Assembly (NCBI RefSeq): GCF_003014735.1
Contig: NZ_PYAX01000011.1
Location: forward strand, 1 to 64,000
Direction: 5' to 3'
Source of the DNA: Saccharothrix carnea
GTDB lineage: Bacteria > Actinomycetota > Actinomycetes > Mycobacteriales > Pseudonocardiaceae
DNA length: 64,000 nt
Shown here one piece after another: positions 16,655-25,139 of this stretch. The notes beneath the pieces were generated by a model that was not told the origin of the DNA, did no database searches, and saw only the letters and a program-made list of their open reading frames with translations. Numbering within the stretch: position 1 is the stretch's first letter; each line of letters opens with the position of its first letter. The position numbers and the translations under genes were made by a program.

Positions 16655-17983
16655 ATGCTCCCCTTGACCGCGAACGAGAACGTCCGCCTCCGTTTCTGGT
16701 CGCACGTGCGCGAGTTCGCCGTGCCGACGTCGATGATCGAAGCAGCGACAGCCCGCCGCGCGGTGGGTGACTGGGCCGGGGCCTGTGCCGCCGCCCGCGT
16801 GGACGTGGATCTGAACCTGCGGGCCTTGGGTCGCACCCGGGGCAGGCAGTTCGCGGCGCGGGTCCGGGCCGACCTGCGTCACCTGGCTCCCGACCTGCTT
16901 CGCTGGCACTTCCCGAGGATCGCCCCGGACGGCCTGCTGCGGCCGGGGCTCACCGTGTCCCTGGCCAGGTACCCGCCGATGGCGGACGGTCACGGGGTCG
17001 TGCACCTCGTGGCACGTACGCCGCCGGCCTGGGCGGAGGCGGGTCAGCGGATCAGCCTCGCGCTGTGGGAGCCGTCCGGGGACGGCGCGGGCCCGCACCC
17101 CCATCCCCGGCCTGACCGGCGGTTCCGCCTGGACCTGCACCGCCACCTGTGGGACGTCCGCCGGGTCGGTGAGCTGTGGGAGCGGGCCGGGCGGTGGTCT
17201 CCTGACGAGGCGGCGCGGCCGGACGGCTCGGCCCTGGGGCGATGGGCGGCGGAGGCCGCGTTGCTGCTGCGTGCGGACGGCTGCGCGGACGGCGTCGTCA
17301 TCGTGCGGCTCGACACCCGGCGTCGGCTGGCGTTGAACCTGGAGGCGGCGTCCGCACCGAGGATCACGGCGGCTCCGCGACGAGGTCGGGGGTGGCCGGT
17401 CCTGCCCGACGCCGCGACCTGGGAGCTGCCCGACCTGGAGTTGCTCCGCGCGGGGCTGATCGACGGCGACCGGCTGCACCCGCTGGTCGCGTCGGCACTT
17501 CGGCCACACCACGGACCGGTTGGTACGGCGCGGAGTCCGGACCGCCCGGGGAACGTGCGCCTGGTCGAGTGCCGTGGCGCCACCCATCGGATCGGCGTGG
17601 TGGACGGGGTGCTCGTCCCGTTCGACCACGACCCCGACGAGCTCCGCCGCGAGGAGTTGCTGGTCGCGTTGGGCGGTACCGCGTTGCCGTGCCTGCGGGC
17701 GATCGACGACGCGCACCGGCACCCGGAGTCCCTTGCGGACGTTCGCGCCCGGCTGGACCACGGCGACACCGCCGGTGCCCTCGCCGCCGTCGAAGCCCTG
17801 CTCGGACCGGACGTGCTGCTTCGCAGCGGGGCGTTGCGCGACGAGCTGGAGACCGCGGTGCGCCGCCGGGTCGCGCACGGGCTGTACCGGGCCGGACTCG
17901 TCAACGGCGGACCGCCTCCGTCCACTCGGAACGCCCGCGGCCGTGACCACCGGGCACACCCGCGCCACGCGACCGACCGCTGA
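16655..17983 (+). CDS. Protein of unknown function heading a MoxR/VWA gene set
   Basis: I do not recognise the family. The ~442-residue protein starts LPLTANENVRLRFWSHVREFAVP and is rich in Arg, Leu and Asp, with no signal peptide or membrane segment. The C-terminal part (RLVECRGATHRIGVVDGVLVPFDHDPDELRREELLVALGG) looks globular. ATG 16655 is chosen because AAGGTGAG lies 5 bases upstream; a GTG at 16649 is also in frame. It is followed within 66 bases by a MoxR-type ATPase and a metallopeptidase-like/VWA protein, so it is probably a substrate-binding or adaptor component of that ATPase system. A long antisense frame exists but has no protein-like features. Confidence 0.75.
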   Translation: MLPLTANENVRLRFWSHVREFAVPTSMIEAATARRAVGDWAGACAAARVDVDLNLRALGRTRGRQFAARVRADLRHLAPDLLRWHFPRIAPDGLLRPGLTVSLARYPPMADGHGVVHLVARTPPAWAEAGQRISLALWEPSGDGAGPHPHPRPDRRFRLDLHRHLWDVRRVGELWERAGRWSPDEAARPDGSALGRWAAEAALLLRADGCADGVVIVRLDTRRRLALNLEAASAPRITAAPRRGRGWPVLPDAATWELPDLELLRAGLIDGDRLHPLVASALRPHHGPVGTARSPDRPGNVRLVECRGATHRIGVVDGVLVPFDHDPDELRREELLVALGGTALPCLRAIDDAHRHPESLADVRARLDHGDTAGALAAVEALLGPDVLLRSGALRDELETAVRRRVAHGLYRAGLVNGGPPPSTRNARGRDHRAHPRHATDR

Positions 17984-18048
17984 CCCCCGTACCCCGCGTG
18001 CCCGCCTGGCCGACGCACGCCCCCGACTCGACCCGAAGGTGACCGAAC

Positions 18049-19284
18049 ATGCCTACTGCCACGGACATTCCCGTCGATGTACGTCCGCTGGACGCCGCCG
18101 CCGAACTGCTCGCGCTGCTCCAGGACACGACCACCGAACCGCGTGCCGACGCTCAACTGGAAGCCCTGACCCTGGCCGTGTCCGCCGATCTGCCGGTGCT
18201 GCTGTGGGGCGAGCCGGGGATCGGCAAGACCGCGGTCCTCAACCAGCTCGCCGACGCGCTCGAACTGCCGCTGACCACGGTGATCGCCAGCGTGCACGAG
18301 CCTTCCGACTTCTCCGGCCTGCCGGTGGTCGGCGACGACCCCGCCGAGCAGGGCGTGCCGATGGCACCGCCGGACTGGGCCGTGCGCCTGGTCCGGGCCG
18401 GTCACGGCCTGCTGTTCCTCGACGAGCTGTCCACCGCCCCGCCGGCCGTTCAAGCCGCGCTGCTGCGCGTCGTGCTCGAACGCCGGATCGGTGCGTTGCG
18501 ACTTCCGCCCGGTGTCCGGATCGTGGCCGCCGCGAACCCGCGTTCCTCCGCGGCCGACGGCTGGGAGCTGAGCCCGCCGCTGGCCAACCGGTTCGTCCAC
18601 CTCCAGTGGGCCCACGACCACGACGTCGTGGTGCGCGGGCTGGGCGGGACGTGGCCCAGAGCGGCGTTGCCGAGGCTGGACCCGGGGCGGCTGCACGACG
18701 CCGTGGCGTTCGCGCGTCGGGCGGTGTGCGGGCTCCTGGCCGCCCGACCCGGGCTCGTGCACCAACTGCCGAAGAACGAAGCGGGCCGCGGGGGTCCGTG
18801 GCCCTCACCGCGCAGTTGGGAGATGGCACTGCGGCTGGTCGCGTTCGCCACCGCGGCGGACGTCTCCCGGGAGGTGCTGTCGATGCTGGTCCGGGGCGCG
18901 GTGGGAGACGGGCCGGGCCTGGAGTTGCTGGCGAGTCTGGACCGGATGGACCTGCCCGACCCCGAGGTGCTGCTGGCGGATCCGGAAGCGGCCGTCCTGC
19001 CCGAGCGGGGCGACCTGCGCCAGACCGTGCTCGACGGCGTGGTGGAGGCGGTGCGCAAGCGGCCGGACCAGTCGCGCTGGGACGCCGCGTGGTCGCTGCT
19101 GGTCCTGGCGTTGGACACCGGCGCACCGGACCTGGTGGTCGTACCGGCGGCCACGCTCGCCGCGCTGCGCCGCGACGACTGGCAGGTGCCGGCGGCGATC
19201 GAACGACTGGCCGGGGCCGTGTCGGTGTCGCGGCGGGCAGACCGGGCAGACCGTTCGGCGGTCGGTGCGGGTGGCTGCCGATGA
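18049..19284 (+). CDS. MoxR-type AAA+ ATPase
   Basis: This 411-residue protein has Walker A (LLWGEPGIGKTAVL, residues ~51-64), Walker B (GLLFLDELSTAPPAVQAAL) and sensor 1 (RIVAAANPRSSAADGWELSPPLANRF), the pattern of MoxR/RavA-like AAA+ ATPases. Such ATPases act as chaperones that remodel or load metal into partner proteins, often with a VWA-domain protein. The next gene encodes such a partner and its ATG overlaps this stop codon (ATGA at 19281-19284), which implies translational coupling and a stoichiometric complex. It acts in the cytoplasm; its client is unknown. Confidence 0.9.
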   Translation: MPTATDIPVDVRPLDAAAELLALLQDTTTEPRADAQLEALTLAVSADLPVLLWGEPGIGKTAVLNQLADALELPLTTVIASVHEPSDFSGLPVVGDDPAEQGVPMAPPDWAVRLVRAGHGLLFLDELSTAPPAVQAALLRVVLERRIGALRLPPGVRIVAAANPRSSAADGWELSPPLANRFVHLQWAHDHDVVVRGLGGTWPRAALPRLDPGRLHDAVAFARRAVCGLLAARPGLVHQLPKNEAGRGGPWPSPRSWEMALRLVAFATAADVSREVLSMLVRGAVGDGPGLELLASLDRMDLPDPEVLLADPEAAVLPERGDLRQTVLDGVVEAVRKRPDQSRWDAAWSLLVLALDTGAPDLVVVPAATLAALRRDDWQVPAAIERLAGAVSVSRRADRADRSAVGAGGCR

Positions 19285-20504
19285 CGCAGGCGGTCCTGGA
19301 CGAGGAGAAGCTGTTCGCCGCCCGGTTGCACGCGGTCCGGTGCCGGCCGTACCTGGCGACGGCGCTGTTCGCCCTGCACACCGTGGCATCGCGGCAGACG
19401 CCGACGATGGCGGTGGACCGGCACTGGCGCTGCTACGTCTCGCCGGCGTTCGTGGACCGCACCCCGTTGGAGGAGTTGGCCGGCGTCTGGGTGCACGAGG
19501 TGTCCCACCTGCTGCGCGATCACCACGGGCGCGGCGACCGGTTCGCCGCGCGGCACGGGCTGACCGGGCCGGGAGAGCGGTTGCGGATGAACATCGCCGC
19601 CGACTTGGAGATCAACGACGACGTGTACGGCGACGGGCTGGCCGAGCCCGCGGGCGCGGTCCGGCCGGGCCTGCTCAACTTGCCGGACGGGGAGTTGATG
19701 GAGGACTACCTGCGCCAGTTCCGGCTCGGGCCGTACACCGACGGGTTCGCGTGGCTGGACTGCGGCAGCGGCGCCGATGGGCGGGACCGGGACTGGGAGC
19801 TGGGGCCGGACGGCGCCCACGGGCTCAGCGCGCAGGAACGCGACGCCGTCCGGTTCCGGGTCGCCCAGGGCATCACCGCCCGACCGGGAAGCGCGCCGCA
19901 GGGCTGGCAGCGGTGGGCGCAGGAGGCGTTCCACCCGCCGCAGCCGTGGCGTGACCTGCTGGGTGCGGCGGTGCGGTCGGCGGTGTCCGGTCCCGGTGTG
20001 GGTGAGGACTACACCTACGGTCGGCCTTCGCGCCGGTCGGCCGGTCTGCCCGGGGTGGTCCTGCCGAGCCTGCGCCGCCGGCCGCCCCGGGTCTGCGTCA
20101 TCGTCGACACCTCCGGATCGGTGAGCGACACCGAACTGGGGAGCGCGATCGTCGAGATCGCCGCGATCGGCCGCGCCGTGGGAGGCCGACGTGACCTCGT
20201 CTCGGTGCTGTCGTGCGACGCCGCCGCCCACGTCACGCATCCGCTGTGCCGTGCCGAGGGGATCACGCTGGTGGGCGGTGGCGGCACGGACCTGCGCACC
20301 GGTTTCGCCGAGGCCCTGCGTGGCAGCCCTCGCCCCGACGTCATCGTCGCCCTGACCGATGGGCAGACGCCCTGGCCCGATGCCCGTCCACCCTGCCGCA
20401 CGGTCGTGGGCCTGTTCCCCCGGCCGCGTCGGTCGGGCGAGGACGATCCCGACTACGTGCCGGACACGCCACCCGCCTGGGCGCGGGTGGTCACGATCGG
20501 CTGA
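19281..20504 (+). CDS. DUF2201-like metallopeptidase/VWA-domain protein
   Basis: The 407-residue protein has two parts. The N-terminal half contains VWVHEVSHLLRDH, a zincin-like HExxH motif, followed by NIAADLEINDD, as in DUF2201-type putative metallopeptidases. The C-terminal part begins PRVCVIVDTSGSVSD, a VWA MIDAS DxSxS motif, and later has GGGGTDLRTGF and ALTDGQTPWP, completing the MIDAS set. The gene starts inside the stop of the MoxR ATPase. By family knowledge MoxR-VWA pairs assemble complexes or mount stress responses. It converges with the next gene, overlapping it by 14 bases (20491-20504). Confidence 0.88.
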   Translation: MTQAVLDEEKLFAARLHAVRCRPYLATALFALHTVASRQTPTMAVDRHWRCYVSPAFVDRTPLEELAGVWVHEVSHLLRDHHGRGDRFAARHGLTGPGERLRMNIAADLEINDDVYGDGLAEPAGAVRPGLLNLPDGELMEDYLRQFRLGPYTDGFAWLDCGSGADGRDRDWELGPDGAHGLSAQERDAVRFRVAQGITARPGSAPQGWQRWAQEAFHPPQPWRDLLGAAVRSAVSGPGVGEDYTYGRPSRRSAGLPGVVLPSLRRRPPRVCVIVDTSGSVSDTELGSAIVEIAAIGRAVGGRRDLVSVLSCDAAAHVTHPLCRAEGITLVGGGGTDLRTGFAEALRGSPRPDVIVALTDGQTPWPDARPPCRTVVGLFPRPRRSGEDDPDYVPDTPPAWARVVTIG

Positions 20505-21573
20505 CCCCGTTCAGCCAGGGGGCGCCGGTGCCGGCCATGCCGGCGTAGAACGGGTGGCCCTCGGTGATCTCGCCCTGGCCCACCGTGCGGCCGGTGAACG
20601 CGGAGGCGTAGACGGCGGCCACGAACTCCATCGTCAACCTGGTGTCGGCGGTGGAGACCGGTGGGGTTTCACCGGCGTCCAGGGCGTCGAGCACGGCGGC
20701 GAGTTGAGCGGTGTGGCCGCTGGGCAGGTCGGTTTGGTCGCGGTCCCACGCGGAGGTGATGCTGGGGCCGGCGGTCAGCGACCAGTTGGCGTTGGTGTAG
20801 CCGTAGAGGTGTTCCAGGTCGACGGTGGCGTGCTCGAAGTCGAAGCGCAGTTGGCTGGTCTGGCGCCGTGAGACCAGGGAGTTGACCACGGTCGCCACGG
20901 CGCCGGAGTCGAAGCGCACGAGCGCGGCGGAGACGTCCTCGGTGTCGGTCGGCCGGGCCTGGCGCTCGGCGATCGCGGTGACGCTGGTCCACGGGCCGAG
21001 GACCGACAGCAGCAGGTCGAACTGGTGGATGCCGTGCCCCATGGTCGGTCCGCCGCCTTCCACCTCCCACTTGCCCCGCCACGGGACGGCGAAGTAGTCG
21101 TCGTCGCGGAACCACAACGTGTTCGCCGACGCCAGCAGCGGCCGACCGAGCACGCCCTCGGCCAGCAGGCGACGCAGCCGCACGGCCCCGGACCCGAACC
21201 GGTGCTGGAACACGGTGGCGACGGGCAACCCGGCCGCGTCCTCCGCGGCGCGCAGGCGGTCGAACTCGGCCAGCGAGAGCACGGGCGGCTTCTCGACCAC
21301 GGGTGACGCGCCCGCCGCCAGGCACTCCAGCGCGAGGGACAGGTGGGAGCCCGGTGGCGTGCACAGGTGGACCAGGTCGGGCCGCTGCGCGTCGAGCAAC
21401 GCGGCCAGGGTCGGGTAGGTGGGCACGTCCCACGTCTCGGCGAACGCCGCCGCCCGCGACGGCTCGAGGTCGACGGCACCGACGAGCCTGGCCCGGCCGG
21501 GCAGTTCGGTGATCGCGGTGGCGTGGGCGCCGGCGATCGCGCCCGTGCCGACGATCGCGCAGGTGTAGGTCAC
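20491..21573 (-). CDS. Gfo/Idh/MocA family oxidoreductase
   Basis: The protein (360 residues) begins VTYTCAIVGTGAIAGAHATAI, a Rossmann glycine motif, and has the family signature LECLAAGASPVVEKPPVLS with the catalytic Lys of the EKP motif. MGHGIHQFDLLLSVLGPW includes the later conserved His. Family members oxidise sugars or sugar acids with NAD(P). GTG 21573 has AAGGAG upstream and begins at the conserved strand; the frame is open to 21660. Its start overlaps the stop of the cupin gene (GTGA), so it ends the operon with the cupin and PmoA-like genes. Confidence 0.92.
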   Translation of the reverse strand: MTYTCAIVGTGAIAGAHATAITELPGRARLVGAVDLEPSRAAAFAETWDVPTYPTLAALLDAQRPDLVHLCTPPGSHLSLALECLAAGASPVVEKPPVLSLAEFDRLRAAEDAAGLPVATVFQHRFGSGAVRLRRLLAEGVLGRPLLASANTLWFRDDDYFAVPWRGKWEVEGGGPTMGHGIHQFDLLLSVLGPWTSVTAIAERQARPTDTEDVSAALVRFDSGAVATVVNSLVSRRQTSQLRFDFEHATVDLEHLYGYTNANWSLTAGPSITSAWDRDQTDLPSGHTAQLAAVLDALDAGETPPVSTADTRLTMEFVAAVYASAFTGRTVGQGEITEGHPFYAGMAGTGAPWLNGVSRS

Positions 21574-22334
21574 GAAGAGTGCTCCTTGTCCGCTGCTCTC
21601 GACGGTTGGTGCTCGACGGCGGGCGGCACGCCGACGTCGACCGGGCTCAGGCGCCCGCACATGCCGAACGCCCGTTCCGGTGTGGGCGCCTGGCGCACGG
21701 CCGCCCGTTCCAGGTGCGGTGCCACGCCCAGGGCCAGGTGGCCGGTCAGCGCGAGCGACGCCTCGGCCTGGTCGAGCGGACCGTCGCGCACGATCGACGC
21801 CCAGGCGCCGGCGCGACGCCGGACCAGGGCCGCGGCGGCAGCGTAGAACTCCCGCAGCGGCGCCTGGTCACCGGCACGGATCGCGTCGCGGAGGGGGAGG
21901 AAGCCCTCGACGGCCAGGTCACGGCGTCGGCGCGCGTCGGCGGCGCGTTCGGCCTCAGTCGACCGGGGTGGCAGGGTCGCCGCGGCGCGGTAGCGGTCCG
22001 GGTCGGCGACGACGTCCGGCGGGAACGTCATCACCGCGTCACCGGCCTCGGGCAGCCCGGCGTTGCCCATCAGGACGACGACCCGCAGGTCGCGGTGGTT
22101 GACCGCGCGGTGGATCGTGCCGGGGGTGAACCAGACCACGGCGCCGGGGCGGAGCGGGATCTCACGGCACCCGTCGAGGGTCACCGTGTGCAGTTCGCCC
22201 TCACCACCGACCACGGCGTAGCACTCGGTCGAGGCCAGGTGCAGGTGCGGGCTGCCGCCGACGACCCCGTCCGGCGCGGCGTCGTCGTAGACGTCCAGGA
22301 ACGACAACGACGTGCCTCCGGGGAACGTGCTCAC
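21570..22334 (-). CDS. Cupin-domain protein
   Basis: The N-terminal ~110 residues form a cupin barrel: GGSPHLHLASTECYAVVGGEGELH supplies two His and one Glu metal ligands, and WFTPGTIHRAVN supplies the third His. The C-terminal half is helical and Ala/Arg-rich with no domain that I can name. Cupins in sugar loci often act as isomerases, epimerases or sugar-acid lyases, but a sensor role is also possible. The start overlaps the stop of the PmoA-like gene by 4 bases, and the stop overlaps the next gene's GTG, so all three genes are translationally coupled. Confidence 0.85.
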   Translation of the reverse strand: MSTFPGGTSLSFLDVYDDAAPDGVVGGSPHLHLASTECYAVVGGEGELHTVTLDGCREIPLRPGAVVWFTPGTIHRAVNHRDLRVVVLMGNAGLPEAGDAVMTFPPDVVADPDRYRAAATLPPRSTEAERAADARRRRDLAVEGFLPLRDAIRAGDQAPLREFYAAAAALVRRRAGAWASIVRDGPLDQAEASLALTGHLALGVAPHLERAAVRQAPTPERAFGMCGRLSPVDVGVPPAVEHQPSRAADKEHSS

Positions 22335-23248
22335 GACACCGCCCGGCGCAGCGCCTCGCGCACGGCGTCGGCCAGCGGTTCCGCGTCCTGCGCGCCGCCG
22401 TCCGCCACCCCCGTGCCGTAGCGGAACCTCACGGTGTCAGCGTCCGCCACGACCAGCTCCTCGCTGAAGAACGGCGCCGGGTTCAGGCACGCGAATTCCA
22501 CGGATCGGGTGAACCACTGCGGCGGGTGGTGCGGGTTGGCGTCGTGGTCGACGACCAGGACCAGGGACTCCGCTTCGTCGCCGTCGTGCCGGCCCGCGAA
22601 CGCCATCCACTCCGCTCGTCGGCCGCGCACCTCGTCGCCGCCGACGCCGTCCGGCGTGATGACGTTCCCGCCGGTGAACGAGCGCGGGCCACGCCAGAAC
22701 AGGCCCCCGTACCCGGCGTTCTCCCGGCCGTGCGTGGTCGGTGAGCCGAACGCGATCTCGTGGCCGGAGGTGTTGGTCATCGCGGTGTCGAAGGTCAGCG
22801 CCCACGCCGCGTCGGACAGCAGGGTGGCGGTGATCGTTCGACGTTCGGTGATCACGGTGTGCCCGGACTGGGTGATCCAGTCCAACTCGTGGGTGAACCA
22901 GGCGGTGTCGTCTTCGACGCCCAGGTCGACCACGCGCCGGTGCCGCTGGGTGCCGTTGTTGTCCAGCTGCACGTAGGACCGACCGCGCACGTAGGTCGGT
23001 CCGCCCCAGAAGTTGTCGTCGCCGACGTGCGGCAATGACCACGCGATCCCCTTGTGCCACACGTGGTCGTGCGGCCGGAACAGGCTCACCACCCGTCCCG
23101 CCCGCGTGCGGATCGGGTGCAGGAAGGGCTTGGGTGACTCCAGCTGCGGGGTGTCGGGGAGGTAGGCGTAGCGCAGCAGGTCGACGTCGCCGGCGGACAC
23201 GGTCAGCGCGGAACCGAGGTCGTGGCGCACGGTCAGGGTGGTGGTCAC
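22331..23248 (-). CDS. PmoA-like (DUF6807) protein
   Basis: The 305-residue protein matches the family annotated as 'PmoA' or DUF6807 in actinobacterial sugar loci: an early HPIRTRAGRVVSLFRPHDHVWHKGIAW block, then GGPTYVRG, and SPTTHGRENAGYGGLFWRGPRSF. The name is misleading, since there is no resemblance to particulate methane monooxygenase chemistry. Several conserved His residues (HDHVWH, THGREN) suggest a carbohydrate-processing active site, and these genes usually accompany Gfo/Idh dehydrogenases. The GTG at 23248 overlaps the stop of a tiny upstream frame. It lies behind a LacI-type operator. Confidence 0.85.
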   Translation of the reverse strand: MTTTLTVRHDLGSALTVSAGDVDLLRYAYLPDTPQLESPKPFLHPIRTRAGRVVSLFRPHDHVWHKGIAWSLPHVGDDNFWGGPTYVRGRSYVQLDNNGTQRHRRVVDLGVEDDTAWFTHELDWITQSGHTVITERRTITATLLSDAAWALTFDTAMTNTSGHEIAFGSPTTHGRENAGYGGLFWRGPRSFTGGNVITPDGVGGDEVRGRRAEWMAFAGRHDGDEAESLVLVVDHDANPHHPPQWFTRSVEFACLNPAPFFSEELVVADADTVRFRYGTGVADGGAQDAEPLADAVREALRRAVS

Positions 23249-23367
23249 GGCGACAGCTCCGGGACGTCGGTCCAGCGTCGTTCGGCGGACGGGGTGGGGC
23301 CGAGGTCGATGCCCGGCTGGACTTGCACGCCGGTCACCCCGTTGAGCGCGACGACGATCCGGTCCAC
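23245..23367 (-). pseudogene. 40-codon remnant, probably of a Gfo/Idh dehydrogenase with a large internal deletion
   Basis: A GTG at 23367, with AAAGGAG 5 bases upstream, opens a 40-residue frame that ends in the GTGA overlap with the PmoA-like gene. The first residues (DRIVVALNGVTG) look like the start of Gfo/Idh-type dehydrogenases that often precede PmoA-like genes (their N-termini read ALNGVTGRMG). The rest (VQVQPGIDLG to WTDVPELSP) does not continue that domain. I infer an internal deletion that kept translation signals and coupling to the next gene. It may now serve as a leader peptide. Confidence 0.45.
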
Positions 23368-23384
23368 GCGGGCTCCTTTGCTGC

Positions 23385-23431
23385 GGAAAGCGCTTTCCTC
23401 GCAGTATTCAGCGCGCGTATCGGTGAGTCAA
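23385..23431 (-). promoter_or_regulatory. Promoter and LacI-type operator of the PmoA/cupin/Gfo operon
   Basis: Read leftward, a -35 box TTGACT (23431-23426) and a -10 box AATACT (23408-23403) are 17 bp apart. Immediately past the -10 lies GGAAAGCGCTTTCC (23398-23385), a perfect 14-bp palindrome with the central CG typical of LacI-family operators. It would cover the transcription start and so act as a repressor site. Confidence 0.65.
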
Positions 23432-23470
23432 GGTCGGTGACACGGTCGGCGGGGCGCTTGACAGGGCCTT

Positions 23471-23484
23471 GGAAAGCGCTTTCC
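23471..23484 (+). promoter_or_regulatory. Second copy of the GGAAAGCGCTTTCC operator, before glycerate kinase
   Basis: This perfect palindrome is identical to that at 23385-23398 and lies 86 bp from it. TTGACA at 23458-23463 is a good -35 box for rightward transcription, so this operator would overlap the -10 region. It ends only 8 bases before the proposed GTG start of the kinase. One regulator therefore probably controls both divergent units. Confidence 0.65.
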
Positions 23485-23492
23485 ATGGCTTC

Positions 23493-24704
23493 GTGACCGC
23501 ACCTCGACCACCCGCGCCACCTCCCTTCCCGCCTCCGACCGGCCACGTCGTCGTCGCGCTGGATTCGTTCAAGGGTTCGCTGTCCGCCCGCCAGGCCACG
23601 GCCGCTGTGGCACGCGGCCTGCGCCGTCGCGGGGTGGACGTGCGCGAGCACCCGGTGGCGGACGGCGGCGAGGGGACGGTCGACGCCCTGCTCAGCGCCG
23701 GTTTCACCGCCGTGCCCGTGACGTCGACCGATCCCCTGGGCCGTCCGGTCGTGGCGCGTTATGCGTCGCGTGACGGGGTGGCAGTGGTGGAGCTGGCCGA
23801 GGCATCCGGTCTCGGCTTGATCGCGGACGTGCCCGTGACACCGGACCGCGCCGCGGCGGCCTCGACCTTCGGCACCGGCCGGGTGATCGCCGCGGCGCTG
23901 GACGCGGGCCACCGCACGATCGTCGTCGGCCTCGGCGGCAGCGCCACCACTGACGGTGGCACGGGTTTGCTGGCCGGTCTCGGCGCCCGCCTGCTCGACG
24001 CCCACGGCACCGCGCTCGACGCCACCACCTCCCCACTGCCCTCCGTCCACGCGATCGACCGCACCGACCTGCACCCGCAACTCGGCGAGGTCGAGCTGAT
24101 CGTGGCGTGCGACGTCGACAACCCACTGCTCGGCCCGCACGGGGCGGCGGCGGTGTACGGCCCGCAGAAGGGCGCGGACGCCGCTCTCGTCGCCGCGTTG
24201 GACACCGACCTGGCCCGCTGGGCGGACGTGCTCGCTCCCGCCGCCGCGTCGCTGCCCGGCGCGGGCGCCGCGGGCGGGTCGGGCTACGCGCTGCTCGCGC
24301 TCGGCGCCCGGATGCGCCGCGGCATCGACCTCGTGCTGGAACTGACCGGCCTGGCGGACCAACTGCCCGGCGCACGGCTGGTCGTCACCGGCGAGGGCCG
24401 CCTGGACCACCAGACGTTGCGCGGCAAGGCACCGGCCGGTGTCGCCGCGGCGGCACGTGCCGCGAGCACGACCGTCGTCGCCGCCACGGGCCACTGCACC
24501 CTCGACCGCGCCGAACTGGCCGCCGCCGGCTTCGCCGACGCGTTCGCGCTCACCGACCTGGAGCCCGACGTGTCCCACTGCCTGACCCACGCCGAGCCGC
24601 TGCTGGAACGCCTCGGCGAACGCATCGCCACCACGTTCACGGACGACGACACCCCGCACGATCACCCGTCGCACCCGATCACGCACTCCACCGACCACGC
24701 GTGA
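23493..24704 (+). CDS. Glycerate kinase
   Basis: The ~403-residue protein matches the GlxK/GarK-type glycerate kinase family: VVVALDSFKGSLSARQA at the start, VADGGEGTVDALL, VVGLGGSATTDGGTGLLAGLGARLLD in the middle, and VTGEGRLDHQTLRGKAPAGVA towards the end. It phosphorylates glycerate, the last step of hexuronate, aldarate or hydroxypyruvate breakdown, feeding glycolysis. GTG 23493 is chosen because it follows the operator directly and the ATG at 23485 is in another frame that stops at once. No ribosome-binding site fits, so translation may be leaderless. The operator shared with the PmoA operon links it to sugar-acid catabolism. Confidence 0.92.
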   Translation: MTAPRPPAPPPFPPPTGHVVVALDSFKGSLSARQATAAVARGLRRRGVDVREHPVADGGEGTVDALLSAGFTAVPVTSTDPLGRPVVARYASRDGVAVVELAEASGLGLIADVPVTPDRAAAASTFGTGRVIAAALDAGHRTIVVGLGGSATTDGGTGLLAGLGARLLDAHGTALDATTSPLPSVHAIDRTDLHPQLGEVELIVACDVDNPLLGPHGAAAVYGPQKGADAALVAALDTDLARWADVLAPAAASLPGAGAAGGSGYALLALGARMRRGIDLVLELTGLADQLPGARLVVTGEGRLDHQTLRGKAPAGVAAAARAASTTVVAATGHCTLDRAELAAAGFADAFALTDLEPDVSHCLTHAEPLLERLGERIATTFTDDDTPHDHPSHPITHSTDHA

Positions 24705-24874
24705 AGCCCGCCGCGATCATGCGCGCGACGGGCACGCACACGCGCGACGTTCGCGGCGATGACGCATGAGATCCGCAGCGATCGCGCGCACACCCGCAGG
24801 CGGCCCGGCGGCAAGTCCGCAGGCCGAGGGCGAGTCCGTGGGCGGGTGCCAGCAAGCCCGCGCGCCCAGGGCAG

Positions 24875-24958
24875 GTCCGCGGGAAGGCAGTGGCGAAGTC
24901 CGCGGGAAGGCAGTGGCGAAGTCGCGGGAAGGCAGCGAAGTCCGCGGGCCAGCGGCAA
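24875..24958. repeat. Degenerate 23-bp tandem repeat in a gene-free gap
   Basis: Two exact 23-bp units beginning gtccgcgggaaggcag occur at 24875-24897 and 24898-24920. Shortened copies follow at 24921-24939 and 24940-24958. The surrounding stretch (24705-25279) shows further echoes of gcgggtggc and has no plausible gene; a minus-strand frame at 24662-25066 is Arg/Pro-rich and unlike a protein. Confidence 0.7.
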
Positions 24959-25107
24959 GCCCGCGCGGGCGGCGGGTGCCGGATCCGCAGGCGGGTGGCG
25001 AGTTCGCGGGCGGGTGGCAGGGTGCCGAGTCCGCGAGAGCGCGTGGTGGTCGCGCGTCGCGGGCACTGGCTTTACTCGATCCCGGTGGGCGGTGGGCTGG
25101 TGGGTGC

Positions 25108-25139
25108 GGGGGGGGGGTTGGGGTTGGGGTTGGCGGGGG
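25108..25139 (+). other. G-quadruplex-forming motif
   Basis: The plus strand reads ten G, then TT, four G, TT, four G, TTGGC and five G, with four or more G runs separated by very short loops. This satisfies any common G-quadruplex rule and would form a very stable parallel structure. The C-rich strand faces the 3' region of the leftward isomerase operon (stop at 25280), so it could help end transcription or mark a recombination-prone site. Confidence 0.75.

Noticed and set aside
16610..17968. Minus-strand open frame opposite the first gene of the MoxR set
   Set aside because: Gln/Arg/Pro-rich with no fold-like pattern; the plus-strand frame has a ribosome-binding site and lies in line with its operon.
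24662..25066. Minus-strand open frame in the repeat-bearing gap
   Set aside because: Arg/Pro/Leu low-complexity caused by the tandem repeats; no good start and no family resemblance.
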